The translations under genes were made by a program, and so were the position numbers. Under the pieces are notes generated by a model. That model worked only from the letters and a program-made list of their open reading frames with translations, made no database searches and was not told the DNA's origin. Of a stretch of 64,000 nt of DNA, positions 48,382 to 59,599 are shown piece after piece. Positions within the stretch are counted from its first letter, which is position 1; each line of letters begins with the position of its first letter. The DNA comes from Notospermus geniculatus (taxonomy: Eukaryota; Nemertea; Pilidiophora; Heteronemertea; Lineidae): contig NMRB01000919.1 in NCBI GenBank assembly GCA_002633025.1, positions 40,846 through 104,845 of the forward strand, in the 5' to 3' direction.

Positions 48382-49323
48382 GGTAACAGTGTCCTAGGCC
48401 TGTACTATGGCACTATACTCCACAGCCATGAGCATAAATCATGCTAGGAATCTATGAGCTGAAATTACAGGAGCGGAGAAATTGTTACTTTTCTTAATCT
48501 TGACTGATCAAATTGTTGCATTCATAAATAAACTTAGGCCTACTATCTTTGGGCTAAATCGTAACGATTACTTCCTACTTTCAATCTCACTACCAGCCAC
48601 CAGCAGAAGAAAATTTCACGGGCCAAGAATGAGGTTGACACTTCGTCTGCTTTTCGTAAGTTTCTTGTTTTTGTGGTGGTACAGCCAGGCTGCAAAATAT
48701 AGCAGCTGACGACATGGACGAGAGGTAGCCTAGCTTTTGAGAGGGCCATTTCATGATTTTAGTGTTTAATCGTGAACTACCTGAGCCTGGTTGTCATCAG
48801 ACCAAAATAACGGAAAGTGTGTCGTGATGAACTCGGGGCCTACGTTATGACTCATACATGACTGAGTGGTGATTGGCGGCAAATTTAACATTCTCTGGGC
48901 CAGCGACTGGCAAAGCCAAAGCGAATAACAGGCGGGTAACTTAATCACTATTCTTTGCCTTGGCAAATGAGTGTATTGATTGCATGACATGTTGTTCGAA
49001 CGAAGACAAATGCAATTGCCTAGTTGACAAAGTTAACACTTCAAAATCGTTATCTTTTAGGCCTAACTTCACACATCCTGACATGCCCGATGACTGATGA
49101 CCACCATGTGTTTCCGGTGTAGATTCTTCAGCTACGTGACAGAAGTACCACAAGTATCCAACACAATGAACCAATCAGAAAGCTTGTCTCAGACGGCAAA
49201 TATAATCATGAACCAATCAAAAGGCTTGTCTTAGACGACGTGCGTGTGCTGCACATGTGCTGTTGATCAGATTCAGATTGAGCTCATGCTCTGGTGCATG
49301 GAAGACCGAATTTATTACTGAAA
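48382..49323. promoter_or_regulatory. putative bidirectional promoter between the Rab gene and the exon at 49324
   Basis: Lies head to head between the Rab start codon (minus) and a candidate start codon (plus). Two direct CCAAT boxes (GAACCAATCAG near 49169, GAACCAATCAA near 49211) and one reversed (TGATTGGCGG near 48869) are visible; I see no TATA box. All are also in copy B. The promoter role is inferred. Confidence 0.45.
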
Positions 49324-49421
49324 ATGTCCCAACAAATGGCTTCCCAGAGGGCATCCTGTGGTTTAGATTGCCACTTTGCACAAACTGTCAATGAAATGCT
49401 TGAAGAGGCTACCAGATTTGG
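49324..49421 (+). CDS. candidate first coding exon of an unidentified gene (copy A)
   Basis: ATG at 49324, 32 codons (MSQQMASQRASCGLDC...), then a GGTGAGTT donor. The 98 bp are identical in copy B while the surrounding DNA differs in places. No family recognised and no following exon found before repeats begin. Confidence 0.45.
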
Positions 49422-50456
49422 GTGAGTTGTGTTGATTTAGGCCTGTGTGACAGGCCTGATTCTGGTTTCATGCGATGCGATTGTTGATGGATGCGGTAGG
49501 CCTACAGCATGTAGGCCTACAGCCGTCGCGTCAGCCATGCAGGCCCATGATGCACAGTGTAACAGTAAAGGTTGTCCCCCTGTTAGGCCTCCATGTAAAA
49601 AGTGGCCGCTTCTATTGTTGAATGACGGATTAAGGTGCATGGTTATAGGCCTAGGAACCAATTGCCAGAGATTAGAATGTACGGTATGCTAAATAAAAAT
49701 AGGCCTAGGCCGTATATTGCCTAGCCTAGCCTAACTCTAGGGCCTAGGCCTAGTCTAGACCGAAAACTCCGGTCTCCGAACATAACATCATGGTTATGAT
49801 TCTACGACCGGATACAGCCGAGGCCTATACAATTCTACACGGGACTAGTGTAAAACGAAAATTTGCATATCAATTAGTCAAACACGCCGCACTTTTATTG
49901 TGAATATCTCGAAAACCTACAGTGGAAATCGCTTTTAACACCAAATATTTGTAATGTTCATATTAAACAGTAGGTGACTGGACCATTTTGATTGTAATCT
50001 GACCAGAACACATAGGTTTAATTGCTTTTTTTCGACGCGATCTTGCATTGCGCCGAACTTGGCTGCCATAATGTTTTGGTGACGTCACTTTCGGCGTTGG
50101 CCTCTCCTGTCATCGGAAATCGCCGAGCGTTTCCGATTGCTCAAACACGCCTTCTGCGCATATGCATTGGCGAAAGTTGATTCTTTTGGTGACGAAGAAA
50201 CATCCGATAATTATATTAATTATGCAAATGAGTTCGACCTTTCGAACCATCAACTCCGATGTGACCTTTTGCTGCGGAAGTCAACAAACCAATGTACAGT
50301 ACGATGTACAGGGATATGGCGGCGTGTTTTTACTGCCCTTCAAATTTCGGATTTTAAAGACCTTAAAAATGGTCAGATTTTTTGGTCAACGGTATGAATG
50401 TCATCTAGAATATTGGAAGTTCACGTCAGGATACTTTTTAAATGATGTCCTGCTCC

Positions 50457-51113
50457 CACACCGAAACATGTAGTGCATACAAAACCAGCCATGGGCGCAG
50501 CCATCTTTGATGCAATGCATTATGTCCATAAATTAGCCAGGAATCTGTATAAGAATGCGGAGAAATTGTCAAATATTTCCTAAAATCTCTCGTAGTGTTG
50601 GTGGTAGTGTTACGGACATCCAGGCGTGCCACAAACGGCGTTGTCTTCGAAGGGATAAAACAAGCATTTTCTATCAGGCCCAAAAACGTTTCTTGACAAA
50701 GAATCTTTCACACCAACCGACATTATACATTCTTAGTGGCCAGGCCCCGTATTCATAAAACTACTTAAGTCTAAGTATGACACTTATCCTTTGTTCAACA
50801 CAAAAGATAAGTATCATACTTAGACTTAAGTAGCTTTATGAATACGGGTCCTGGTCCCAAAGGGTTTTTTTTATTTCAATCAGGCATTACTTCTGGTATC
50901 CGCGCGACAGCAACTTCAACTTTGTTGTGAGCATTGCTATATGGAGCCTGATCAACCGTAATGAGTTTGGACATGAGAAATTGATTCTACTTTTGATTGC
51001 CGGCCCTTCGCCGACCAACTAATGGGCATGCGCAAGATCTACTAGGCATGCGCAAGAATTTTGGGCATGCGCAGCTTATTCCATAGGCCTATAATGCTAC
51101 ATGTTTCGGTGTG
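50457..51113. mobile_element. 657-bp insertion present in copy A only, with target duplication
   Basis: Inverted ends CACACCGAAACATGTAG and CTACATGTTTCGGTGTG, flanked by GCTCC at 50452-50456 and 51114-51118; copy B has a single GCTCC. Non-autonomous; no transposase seen. Contains a smaller foldback element at 50740-50854. Confidence 0.88.
50740..50854. repeat. foldback element, 115 bp, nested
   Basis: CCAGGCCCCGTATTCATAAA...CTACTTAAGTC and its inverted partner ending GAATACGGGTCCTGG form a near-complete hairpin. Confidence 0.8.
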
Positions 51114-51764
51114 GCTCCCAGAGCTTCACAAGCAGTGAAAACATTCCGCCCTTCTCAGCGGTGCGGATTTCCCGTACAGAACGGCATAGCCTGAATCACG
51201 ACGTAGAATATCCCAAATATTCGAAGTCGTGAGTTTCGTGACTAGGCCTAGTCTTTTGTTCTGTGGGCGGCTGTGGACAGTTCATTCTTGCAATTTCTTG
51301 CATGCTTGGGGATCCTTCCTTCCTGTCGCTGTCACACAGTGTACATGTAAGTTAAGTAGGCCTAACACGTCGTGCACAAAATGCATCAGCATGATCAGTT
51401 CGGGAAGCGCCATTTAAATGAAACGTTCACGAAAAATGGAACATCCGGGTGCAAACTTACGGAATGTTTAAAGAATTAAGACCCATTTATGTTTTGTTTA
51501 TCCGGAACATGGCACAAGTGTGTTTGCAATCGGGGCACAAAATATTTGGATCGGCAGGCAGTCATCATTTATCATTAATAGATGGCAGCACTATTTTTCT
51601 CGAAATTTGCCATGTCTTCAAAATCGCTCAGGTATTTATCCATCAGTTGCACTTTCTGACAAGCTTCATTAAAGCAAGGATGATAATACATGTATGATTA
51701 TTATAGCAATACTTAGTGCTATTTTCAAGCTTCTACATATTACCGGTACGTTTCGTTTAAACGG

Positions 51765-53672
51765 CTGTTCCCGAACTGATATCATGGGAATCCAATGGTA
51801 CTGGTAGTGGTAGGCCTAGGCACCTCTACCGAAACCTAATGAAATGAATGTAAGTTAAGTAGGGTGGTCCACAAAAATGCGACACATTTCGTTTGTTTAT
51901 AATTCCTACAAATATTAAGATTTTTCAAAATCCTTTCAGCCAGAGATGGGTGATCGCTATAAGTATTTGCCCTGAAAAGCACTTTGGACAAGACGAACCG
52001 GTTTCTGAGTTATTTTAATAATCGATAATAGGCATGTTTCGCAAGCCTGACGAAACACAAAGTACGAAATACGAAATTGAACTTCACTTCAATGACGTTG
52101 GTTGGTACCACAAATATTGCCTGCTGCAAGAGCGTCTTTTTGCGTATGACCTTAGACCGATAAGAGTTACATTGTACAGTGTATTTTTAACTTAGAAATT
52201 TATCTTTCGTATCGACTTCGGTCATACGCAGTGGAAATTTTAAAATTCAAAATCATAGATGAGAGTTTTCCGGGAATTCCCGGATTTCCGGGAGCGGGCG
52301 CTACCAAATAAATATGGCTTTTACGATTTGGCTTTGTTCTGTCACCTGTGCTGTTCCTGGTCCCGGTTTTACATCCAACCATCAACAATCCTAGATTGGT
52401 TCCGTGATGTACCACTAGGATTTGATGACAGTGTTGGCGCCAAGATGGCGGCGGGCCGTCGGAAGGCCGCCGAATGGCAGGATTTGGGACACGACTTCTG
52501 GGGTCATGACTAATTTCCAGGAATTTTTTGAAATGGCACTCTCATCTATGCAAAATGCACTTTCTCTCGGTCTTACATGATGCTAAAATAAGACACACTG
52601 GCAGCAGGGACAATATTGTGGTACCAACCATCTTCAGAAATACATTAGGTCCTGGAAAGGAAGTTGAATTTCGTATTTTGTACTTCATCAGATTTGCGAA
52701 ACCTCCCTATTATGTTCTATCCAAGCTCCTCGCCGCTGAATCATCGCTTCCACTCCCACGTTGAAATTGTCCATTACTCTTCCTAACATGTCTCTTGGAC
52801 GTGTGCGGGGGTTCTTGCAGACAAAGGTGGACCACTATGGTTCTTATTGTTGTTAGTCACACTGCCAGTGTCTCAAAACTTCTCCAACAAGCGTTTGATT
52901 GCATTCCGAGACGGTATTTTCCTTCCAGGAAAGTCACGACGAAAATGTCTCTGGGTGAAGATTACAGATTTTGTCGAAATGTAATGCTCAACGATTTTTG
53001 TTCGCTCTGCCACTGATAATGGGGTACCGGCAAACAAAAAGGAGGCGCTGGTCATCAACCTGGGTAAAACGCAAGTGCGCATGCTTTGCCATTGTTGAAC
53101 GTCATCAGGAATCTTGCGTCATTCTGACGTTACAAAAACTGCGTCATTCACAACCCATGACGTCGGTCATTGGCCTGTCATTTACACTAAAATGGTGAAC
53201 TTTATCGATTAAATTCATCATGTTCCCGCAGGGATTTTTGCTCGAAAGCAATAAGATATATTTTAGCAGTTCTGTATTTAATGACAGAAAAGTAAAATAA
53301 GAAATTGAGTGCAACGTTTTAGTTATATTTGGCCTAGAAACAGGGTGTGCTATTCAGAATTAATTGGAAAATAACGTTAGCCTCAATTTCAATGACGCAG
53401 TTCTACCCACGTTGATAGTCAGCGCCGCGTCGCGGATGAGGTTTGCCGGTACCCCATTGACATCCCGGCTCCATACTGCTGCAGATATAGCTTACTCAAT
53501 AACTCATCTGAAAATCAAGAGGTAGACTTAATTTTTGTGGAAATGACAGATAAACAAAATGTGTCTCATTTTTGTGGACCACCCTGTACATTCATTTCAT
53601 TAGGCTTCGGTAGAGGTGCCTAGGCCTACCACTACTGCCAGTACCATTCCCACGATATCAGTTCGGGAACAG
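51765..53672. mobile_element. decayed DNA transposon, ~1.9 kb, ~140-bp terminal inverted repeats
   Basis: Ends CTGTTCCCGAACTGATATC and GATATCAGTTCGGGAACAG continue as inverted copies through TAGGCCTAGGCACCTCTACC and GGGTGGTCCACAAAAATG. Transposase remnants lie on the minus strand at 52711-53082. Smaller inverted repeats (52040-52700, 52253-52545) are nested inside. Confidence 0.82.
52711..53082 (-). pseudogene. transposase remnant with helix-turn-helix N-terminus
   Basis: The minus-strand frame from 53082 reads a helix-turn-helix of the DUF4817 type (SVAERTKIVEHY, RRDFPGRKIPSRNAI, LLEKF). A TGA at 52873-52875 stands where Arg is expected, and the frame continues DTGSVTNNN...ARTPAHVQ. After a frame change, 52711-52792 reads NFNVGVEAMIQRRGAWIEH, like the far C-terminal end of such transposases, so the catalytic core is deleted. 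Confidence 0.65.
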
Positions 53673-54094
53673 TAGAAGGCCTATGTTATCTTTCTTTCCA
53701 TAAATTTACCCATGCCATAATTTATAATGTTCTTTTCTTTCAGCCTAATTAAGCGTTCACTAATTACATATACTCTATTTACTGTCAGGTCGAGCAACCT
53801 GGTCATGGGGCTTGGACCTTATTCATCCTTAATTGTCTTGTTTGTACAGGATTCTTCAGATCTACATAATTAGGAGTGATAACCGGTAGTGAGACTGGCC
53901 TGTGATTTGGTTACAAATGGCAGTAGATCAAATGCTAGTAATAACTTGAATTATCTGTGCAAGAAATACTCCCTCAATAAGTTGATGTTAGTACCGTAGA
54001 TCATGATCATGATGATATAGAGGTTACTATTTAAGTGATAGTCGAGGAAGAAAGACGTGAAACAATAGACACCGCCTTGGCAATAAAAGACATA

Positions 54095-54667
54095 GGGCCG
54101 TATTCACCAAGGGGTCCGTAAGAAGACCGGAATACACTGAAATACGCCAAAATACGCCGGAATACACCAAAATATCGCTGAAAACAGGGTTAAAAGGCTT
54201 CTTTTCAGTATTATTATTAGTGAGGCAATGTACATCATATCACTCCAATGCAAAAATGTACAATATCAGTCTCAATTCTAACAGAAACATCGCCCGATGG
54301 GTGTTTTCGGCGATCGACCGCCGCCATATTGGATAACCTCAAACATGCATCCAAGATGGCGACCGCTGGCCGCCCGCCGAAAACTTTCTGATTTTGAGGC
54401 TGATCTTGCCCGTATCTGCCTCGTATCCATTAATACATACCATAGCTACACCATAAGAGTGAAAATAAACCTTTTGTATCGTGTTTTCGGCAGTATTTCG
54501 GTGTATTCCAGCGGATTCCGGTGTATTCCGGTCTTCTTATGAACCGTTCACCAAGGGTGATCATCTGTGTAACTTCACTAAATGCACACACTTCCGCCAT
54601 GCTTTTGAAGAAGGTACACGCGTCTAAGTCTTAATCGCGCGATGATCGCCCTTGGTGAATTCGGCCC
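54095..54667. repeat. 573-bp element with GGGCCG...CGGCCC ends
   Basis: GGGCCGTATTCACCAAGGGG and CGCCCTTGGTGAATTCGGCCC are inverted copies, flanked by ATA on both sides. A second inverted pair (AAGAAGACCGGAATACAC near 54122, GTGTATTCCGGTCTTCTT near 54520) is nested within. Confidence 0.75.
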
Positions 54668-54837
54668 ATAATGTCTATGAGGGACAGCGATGATTATTCG
54701 CTGTTCGCTCAGGCTGAATTAGAAGACTTCATCAGTATACTGTGCACAGGTTAGGCCTAATAAAGTCATTACATACTCAAGGGATGTCGTAGTCGATGCA
54801 GTTCGCCACCACATGTGTCCCGTGGTGGATCCCTTTT

Positions 54838-54962
54838 TAGCTCACTGGGGTGAGCTATTACGATGGTGCAGCGTCCGTCGTTGTCCGTTAGCAGGGCACG
54901 TTTCGTAACCGCTGGAGCTATTGAGCTGAAACTTGGTACATATATACCCCTAGGTCAGATGA
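54838..54962. repeat. GCTCAC-family fragment
   Basis: TAGCTCACTGGGGTGAGCTA to ATATATACCCCTAGGTCAGATGAC, the reverse of 44380-44527. It ends directly against GPCR coding sequence. Confidence 0.8.
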
Positions 54963-54963
54963 C

Positions 54964-55269
54964 TGGCGGGGATCTGTGATTTTGCGGCAGCGCCGGATGA
55001 GCATGATGGGTGCAATAAACATAAAGGACCAACGCGCCCTTAAGACCCTTTGTATCGTTTTTAGCTGCTTCCTCATTCTGTATCTTCCGTATTTTATAGT
55101 TACCCTCGTCACGACACTCTGCTCGGGTTGTCATATCACCTGTGCTGCACATTCGGCTGTTCAGTGGCTAGCCTACCTCGCCCCCACAATAGGTCCATAT
55201 CTATATCTCTTCTTTAGTAAAGACATCAGAAAATCACTACTTAAGATGTTCCTCAAACGAAAACGATGA
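54964..55269 (+). CDS. rhodopsin-family GPCR, C-terminal fragment (loop 3, TM6, TM7, tail)
   Basis: The open frame ends in TGA at 55267. It reads a basic loop (RQRRMSMMGAINIKDQRAL), a TM6-like helix with FSCFLILYLPYF, a short Cys-containing loop, then a TM7-like WLAYLAPTIGPYLYLFFSKD with a GPxxY variant of NPxxY, and a basic tail KMFLKRKR. TM1-TM5 are missing: upstream is the GCTCAC repeat. It could be a last exon (an AG lies at GCGGCAG before CGCCGG) or a fragment truncated by a rearrangement. Ligand class not recognisable. Confidence 0.7.
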   Translation, partial: WRGSVILRQRRMSMMGAINIKDQRALKTLCIVFSCFLILYLPYFIVTLVTTLCSGCHITCAAHSAVQWLAYLAPTIGPYLYLFFSKDIRKSLLKMFLKRKR

Positions 55270-55648
55270 AATTACCGACTTCCTTAAAGTCCCACAGTAT
55301 GCATGAGGTGACTTTTTCTCCCTCCCCACCTTGATAAGACTCGTCTCCTGTCCAACCTATATACAGCCAGTGGTAACAGCGAGGCTGGACTGATACCATG
55401 TCGAAACAAAAATGGCCGCCATACCTTCATCACTTGAGAAGTTCAACGTGCTGTTATAGCGTGACTAACACTTCATCAGGTAAGGTAAAATGCTTCAACT
55501 CATTCTTTTATGTGTAGCAACACTCTCAATGCCTAATTGGTAACTTAGATCATTCAAATAGATAGATTTGAACAGTCTTGTTGAGCATGAATATACGACG
55601 TTGCCTAAAGTTCAAAGGTTACGTCGGCCGTCGCGAGATACAAAACCT

Positions 55649-55873
55649 AAAGCCCGTGTCACACTGTTCATTAGTTGACACCCGATGGCCATACGAATTA
55701 TGGAAACTTTTGGAAATCTTACTGATAAATGCCAGCCTGAAGAAGACCCCGGTTGGGGTAGAAAATTGCAAGATTCTGGAAATTGACTTTGGGGCCATCT
55801 TCACGCGAAATTCAAAATTCCATATTCGTGTGGCCATCGGGTGTCTAATTTCGGGACAGTGTGACACGGGCTT
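55649..55873. repeat. MITE, ~225 bp
   Basis: AAAGCCCGTGTCACACTGT at the left and ACAGTGTGACACGGGCTT at the right, with inner GACACCCGATGGCCA/TGGCCATCGGGTGTC. Confidence 0.8.
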
Positions 55874-55902
55874 AACGCATACTGTCGGGCTTTAAAAAAG
55901 CG

Positions 55903-56074
55903 GTCAGCACACCAGCAGATATCGCAAGCGATCTGATCGCCACCGAGCAAAGTCGGCTGTTGACGCCGGAATCTTCTCACCAGCGGTGATCGCCCACTAT
56001 CCGATACCAAAACCGATATCGACCAGTCTGCGGCGGCTGGCAAGAATCGACTGCGATATCACCTGGTGTGCTAC
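55903..56074. repeat. GATATCGCAAGCGATC foldback family, copy 1
   Basis: CAGCACACCAGCAGATATCG at the left, CGATATCACCTGGTGTGCT at the right; related copies at 56473-56941 and 58553-58792. Confidence 0.75.
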
Positions 56075-56472
56075 TAGTTTCAGGGCCGTGGAAAAGGAAA
56101 ACAAAGTTGAGTGCGACTGCCAGAAAATGTTGCAAAGTATGCAAGGCGTGTAGAAATAGGGCAGCCGGTCGGTTGAAGTCGGTTTGTGGATCCTTTTGTA
56201 ATTGAAATAAAAAGGCATGAGTTATATGATTCGTCATTTTATTGAATTTAACTCCTCAGCTGGCCGGTACGGGACATGACGCAAAAGACTCTCAGCATAA
56301 ACGATAAAGAGTACCTTTTTTCAAGGAGTTAGTCTTTTTTCTTGTAGAATGGGATATGGGTCAGATGTCCCAACTCTTCAATCGCCTATGCGACGCAACT
56401 CGTTGCGACGCGACTGTCTCCTCGTGGTAGAAGACTTGCAACTGATTAGTGGGACGATTGAGGGTAATCAAG

Positions 56473-56941
56473 CGGGCAGCACACCTTGCGATGTGAAGGC
56501 GATATCGCGAGCGATCTGGGCCGACTGCACAGAAAGTCCGACAGTGCTATCGACAGTTACGCATTTTCCCATTTACTAAACTGCCGATAGGCACCGAAAG
56601 AACTATGGACTTTCTGTGCGGTCGGCCCTGATCGCCACCGATCTTCGCCAGCCGCCGCGCACAAAGACGATGTTTTGGTATTGTTTGATATTTGGCTATC
56701 ATCGCTGCCGAGAAGAATCCACGCATCGCTGTCCAGCGCACACCTGGCGTCAAGAGCCGATTTACCTCGTTGGCGATCAGGGGTGGCCGCATAGAAATTA
56801 CGCTAGTGCTTCGACAGCCTATCGGTGTTAAAATGCATGGAAAAATGTACAGCACTATCGGCAGACGGGCTCCGCTAGCGCTGGCGGAGTTTCTATGCGG
56901 CCACCCCAGATCGCTTGCGATATCACCTGGTGTGCTGCCCG
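56473..56941. repeat. GATATCGC foldback family, copy 2, with two nested foldback elements
   Basis: Outer ends CGGGCAGCACACC and GGTGTGCTGCCCG. Inside, GGCCGACTGCACAGAAAGTC with its partner (about 56518-56626) and GGGTGGCCGCATAGAAA with TTTCTATGCGGCCACCC (about 56784-56908) are separate inverted pairs. Confidence 0.75.
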
Positions 56942-57004
56942 AATGAAACAAGAGATGTGTGTATGTACCTATGTATGTATGTATCGTTTGGAAGATCAGG
57001 CTTA

Positions 57005-57617
57005 GACTGGTTCCCGTCTTTGCCGCTCCGCTATTCAAAGACAGGCACGGGGTACCAGTGTTATGACGTCACGAGCTATATTTGTTCGGGGAAAACCCTT
57101 TCCGTTATCCAAGATGGCGCTGTGGTGTTTCGTGGTAAGTGAACAATTTTGTGGAAGCCGAAGCAGTTTGAGAGCCTCAGAAGTGGATTACATCGTATTT
57201 CGGAGAATTTTCATGGCTGTATTGATTTGCACACACACCAGGCACAAATTCCGAGTACTTTCTGGGTGTTAAGCAGGCCTTGTGGACTAGGGAACTTATC
57301 CTCTCGCAAAACCCTGTTCGTTGGCCATCTCCTGATAGTAGGCCGACTCCTATGCACAGATGCATGCTGCTCAGTGTTATCGGTATGCATCTCATAGCCA
57401 CGATCTGTCAAATAGCACAGCTCTCAGTAGGAACACGTGGATCTGATCTAATTTTAGTTACAAACATTGCGCAGAAAGCTGCGCAGTAGCGATGCGCAGG
57501 GAGGGTGCGCAGTGGCGTGGACGGGAATTCCTGTCAAAATGGCTGCCCCGTGCCTGTCTTTGTATAGCGGAACGTGAGCGCCAGCGGGAGTGCAGCGGCA
57601 AAGACGGGAACCAGTCT
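57005..57617. repeat. element of 613 bp, TA-flanked, GACTGGTTCCCG ends
   Basis: GACTGGTTCCCGTCTTTGCC and GGCAAAGACGGGAACCAGTC, with TA on each side; inner AAAGACAGGCACGGGG/CCCCGTGCCTGTCTTT extends the match. The two sides differ by an indel in the arm. Confidence 0.78.
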
Positions 57618-58552
57618 AGATCAGGCTGCCTACGGATCTGCAAGTCCTGATTTGACCTTCTGAAGACCCTAGTCAATGCGAAAGAACTCGTCACCGCGAC
57701 GCGACCGTCTCGTCGTGGTAGGTGAAACTAATTAGTCAATCGGCCGGGGATGTCTACTCTATGCGACTTGTCGCAGACCGTTGGTACGGCGCAGTCCAAG
57801 CAAACTAATTATGACTTTAAACTACCATGGCCATCAATCATGCGAGGAAACGAACGACGACTCTGATTGGCTACAACTCCCAGGTAATGTAATATTTTAT
57901 GCAATTAAATCCTTGGTAAGGATATTAGCTAGGCGCTCTAGCAAAAGTAGGCGCTTTTTGCATCAGAGTAAAGGGTTAACGGTCTCTGCAGGTTGACAAT
58001 AGTGGTGGACAGCAGTGATAATAGGGAGGTTAAGAAATCGAAGGATGAACGAGACGTTAACGACATTTTACCGAAAATGCAATAAAAAATCTGGTGAATG
58101 TGTTGTATGAAAAATAACGTTTTCGTAGTTTACTTTATCGTTTGATTTCTAAACCTCCATAATACATGTACTTAGTAAACTGATGACCAATGATGATCAC
58201 TTTATGCAACAAGCGCCTGCTTTTGCTGGAGCGGGTCACATTTGCGCCAACCTTATGTATTCGCGAGAACGCTATACCTTTTTCTTCGGGTTGATGAGGA
58301 CACGCATGGTTAATTCCGCCATATATTACATATACCAGACCGATATTTGATCGGAGAGACCTCTCCTCGACCACATATATAAGCTATACATATCGGCCCT
58401 GATCGATTTTCCAGCATCCATTCTTCCTAATGCGAAGATTAACGCTTCGTCGAACGCTGACTTCTATCCATTGTGTTTATTGATTTGACTGAAGGTTATT
58501 TCACGAACCTAGCGGGGCGTATGCAACCTTTGACAAGGCACTTTACTGCAAA

Positions 58553-58792
58553 CACGGGCAGGACACCAGGCGATGTCGCAAGCAATCTGATCGCCACCGA
58601 GCGAAATCGGCTGTTGACGCCAGGTGTGCGCTGGACAGCGATGCGTGGAATCTTCTCGCCAGCGATGATCGCCCAATATCAAATATACCAAAATCGAACA
58701 TCGCCTAGTCTGCGGGGATTGGTGAGAAGATCGGTGGCGATTAGATCGCTTGCGATATCGCCTGGTGGGCTGCTGGTGTTGGCTATGGATGC
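58553..58792. repeat. GATATCGC foldback family, copy 3
   Basis: CGGGCAGGACACCAGGCGAT at the left, ATATCGCCTGGTGGGCTGCT at the right, with GATCGCCACCGA/TCGGTGGCGAT inside. Confidence 0.75.
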
Positions 58793-58936
58793 ACCGAACG
58801 CGAATTCGCGTGCGACAGGGCAACGCGCGCGATTTATGCTTTGAAAGCCTTTGTTTGCGTGCAGTGCGGCGGAAAGTAACAAAGAATTTGACGCGCGCGT
58901 CCGATCAACGCATCGCGTTCGGTGTAACCATAGCCT

Positions 58937-59216
58937 TTAGGGTAGGGACACACCTAACGCGATTCGTCGACGCATGCGGCAACGCCTTTGTTATTTTCCG
59001 CCGCACTGCACGCAAACAAAGGTTTTGACGCATGCGTCGCCCTATCGCATGCGAATCGCGTTTACCCTTAGGGTAGGAACACACCTTACGCGATTCGCAT
59101 GCGATTGGGCGACGCATGCGTCAACGCAATTGTTTGCGTGCAATGCGGCGGAAAATAACAAAGGCGTTGTCGCATGCGTCAACGAATCGCGTTAGGTGTG
59201 TTCCTACCCTTAGGGC
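58937..59216. repeat. two adjoining palindromic elements sharing TTAGGGTA borders
   Basis: Each half starts or ends with CCCTTAGGGTAGG and ACACACCT(A/T)ACGCGATTC and contains GACGCATGCGTC and TTTGTTATTTTCCGCCGCA. Related diverged pieces lie at 58790-58930 and 59490-59600. Confidence 0.75.
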
Positions 59217-59599
59217 GTTTCCGTGCGCGGAAACGCTCGAAAGCATTATTTGTTTCCGCATCGTTGGTCACGGTGTAACATAGGTGAGTGTTTCTGTAGC
59301 TCAGTCTTCCCCAACAATAGACGCGGCCTAAATGGTTATTGTTGGGTAGTTGCCGCTTAATCCGTCAGGAGGGAAACAATAAGAAAAACACAGAAATACG
59401 GGGAACACTGATCGACGTTACAACGGCGCTGAAAAATGCTTTCGAGCATTTCCGCACATGGAAACACTCCAATGGAAAGCCGCCCTTCGACTAGGGATAC
59501 ACCGAACGCGATATCGCGGGCGACAGGGGAACACGCGCGATTTATGCTTTGAAAGCCTTTATTGTTTGCATGCAGTGCGGCGGAAAAAAACAAAGCGTA

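Larger units (their letters stand above)
46841..51420. repeat. duplicated segment, copy A
   Basis: Matches 60867-64000 nearly base for base apart from discrete insertions and gaps. Copy A holds Rab exons 1-2, the promoter region and the candidate exon at 49324. It carries two insertions absent from copy B (47219-47595 and 50457-51113). The match runs to the end of the window. Confidence 0.95.

Noticed and set aside
48629-48706. Short frame starting MRLTLRLLFVSFLFLWWYS, resembling a signal peptide
   Set aside because: Hydrophobic start but stops after 26 codons, no exon partner, lies in the promoter interval; kept only as part of that region.
50137-50397. Frames of 86-103 codons conserved in both duplicated copies (also 63268-63721)
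   Set aside because: Conservation only reflects allelic identity; overlapping frames on the same strand and no recognised motif.
52259-52513. 84-codon plus-strand frame (MRVFREFPDFRER...)
   Set aside because: Lies within a nested inverted repeat inside the decayed transposon; no family similarity seen.
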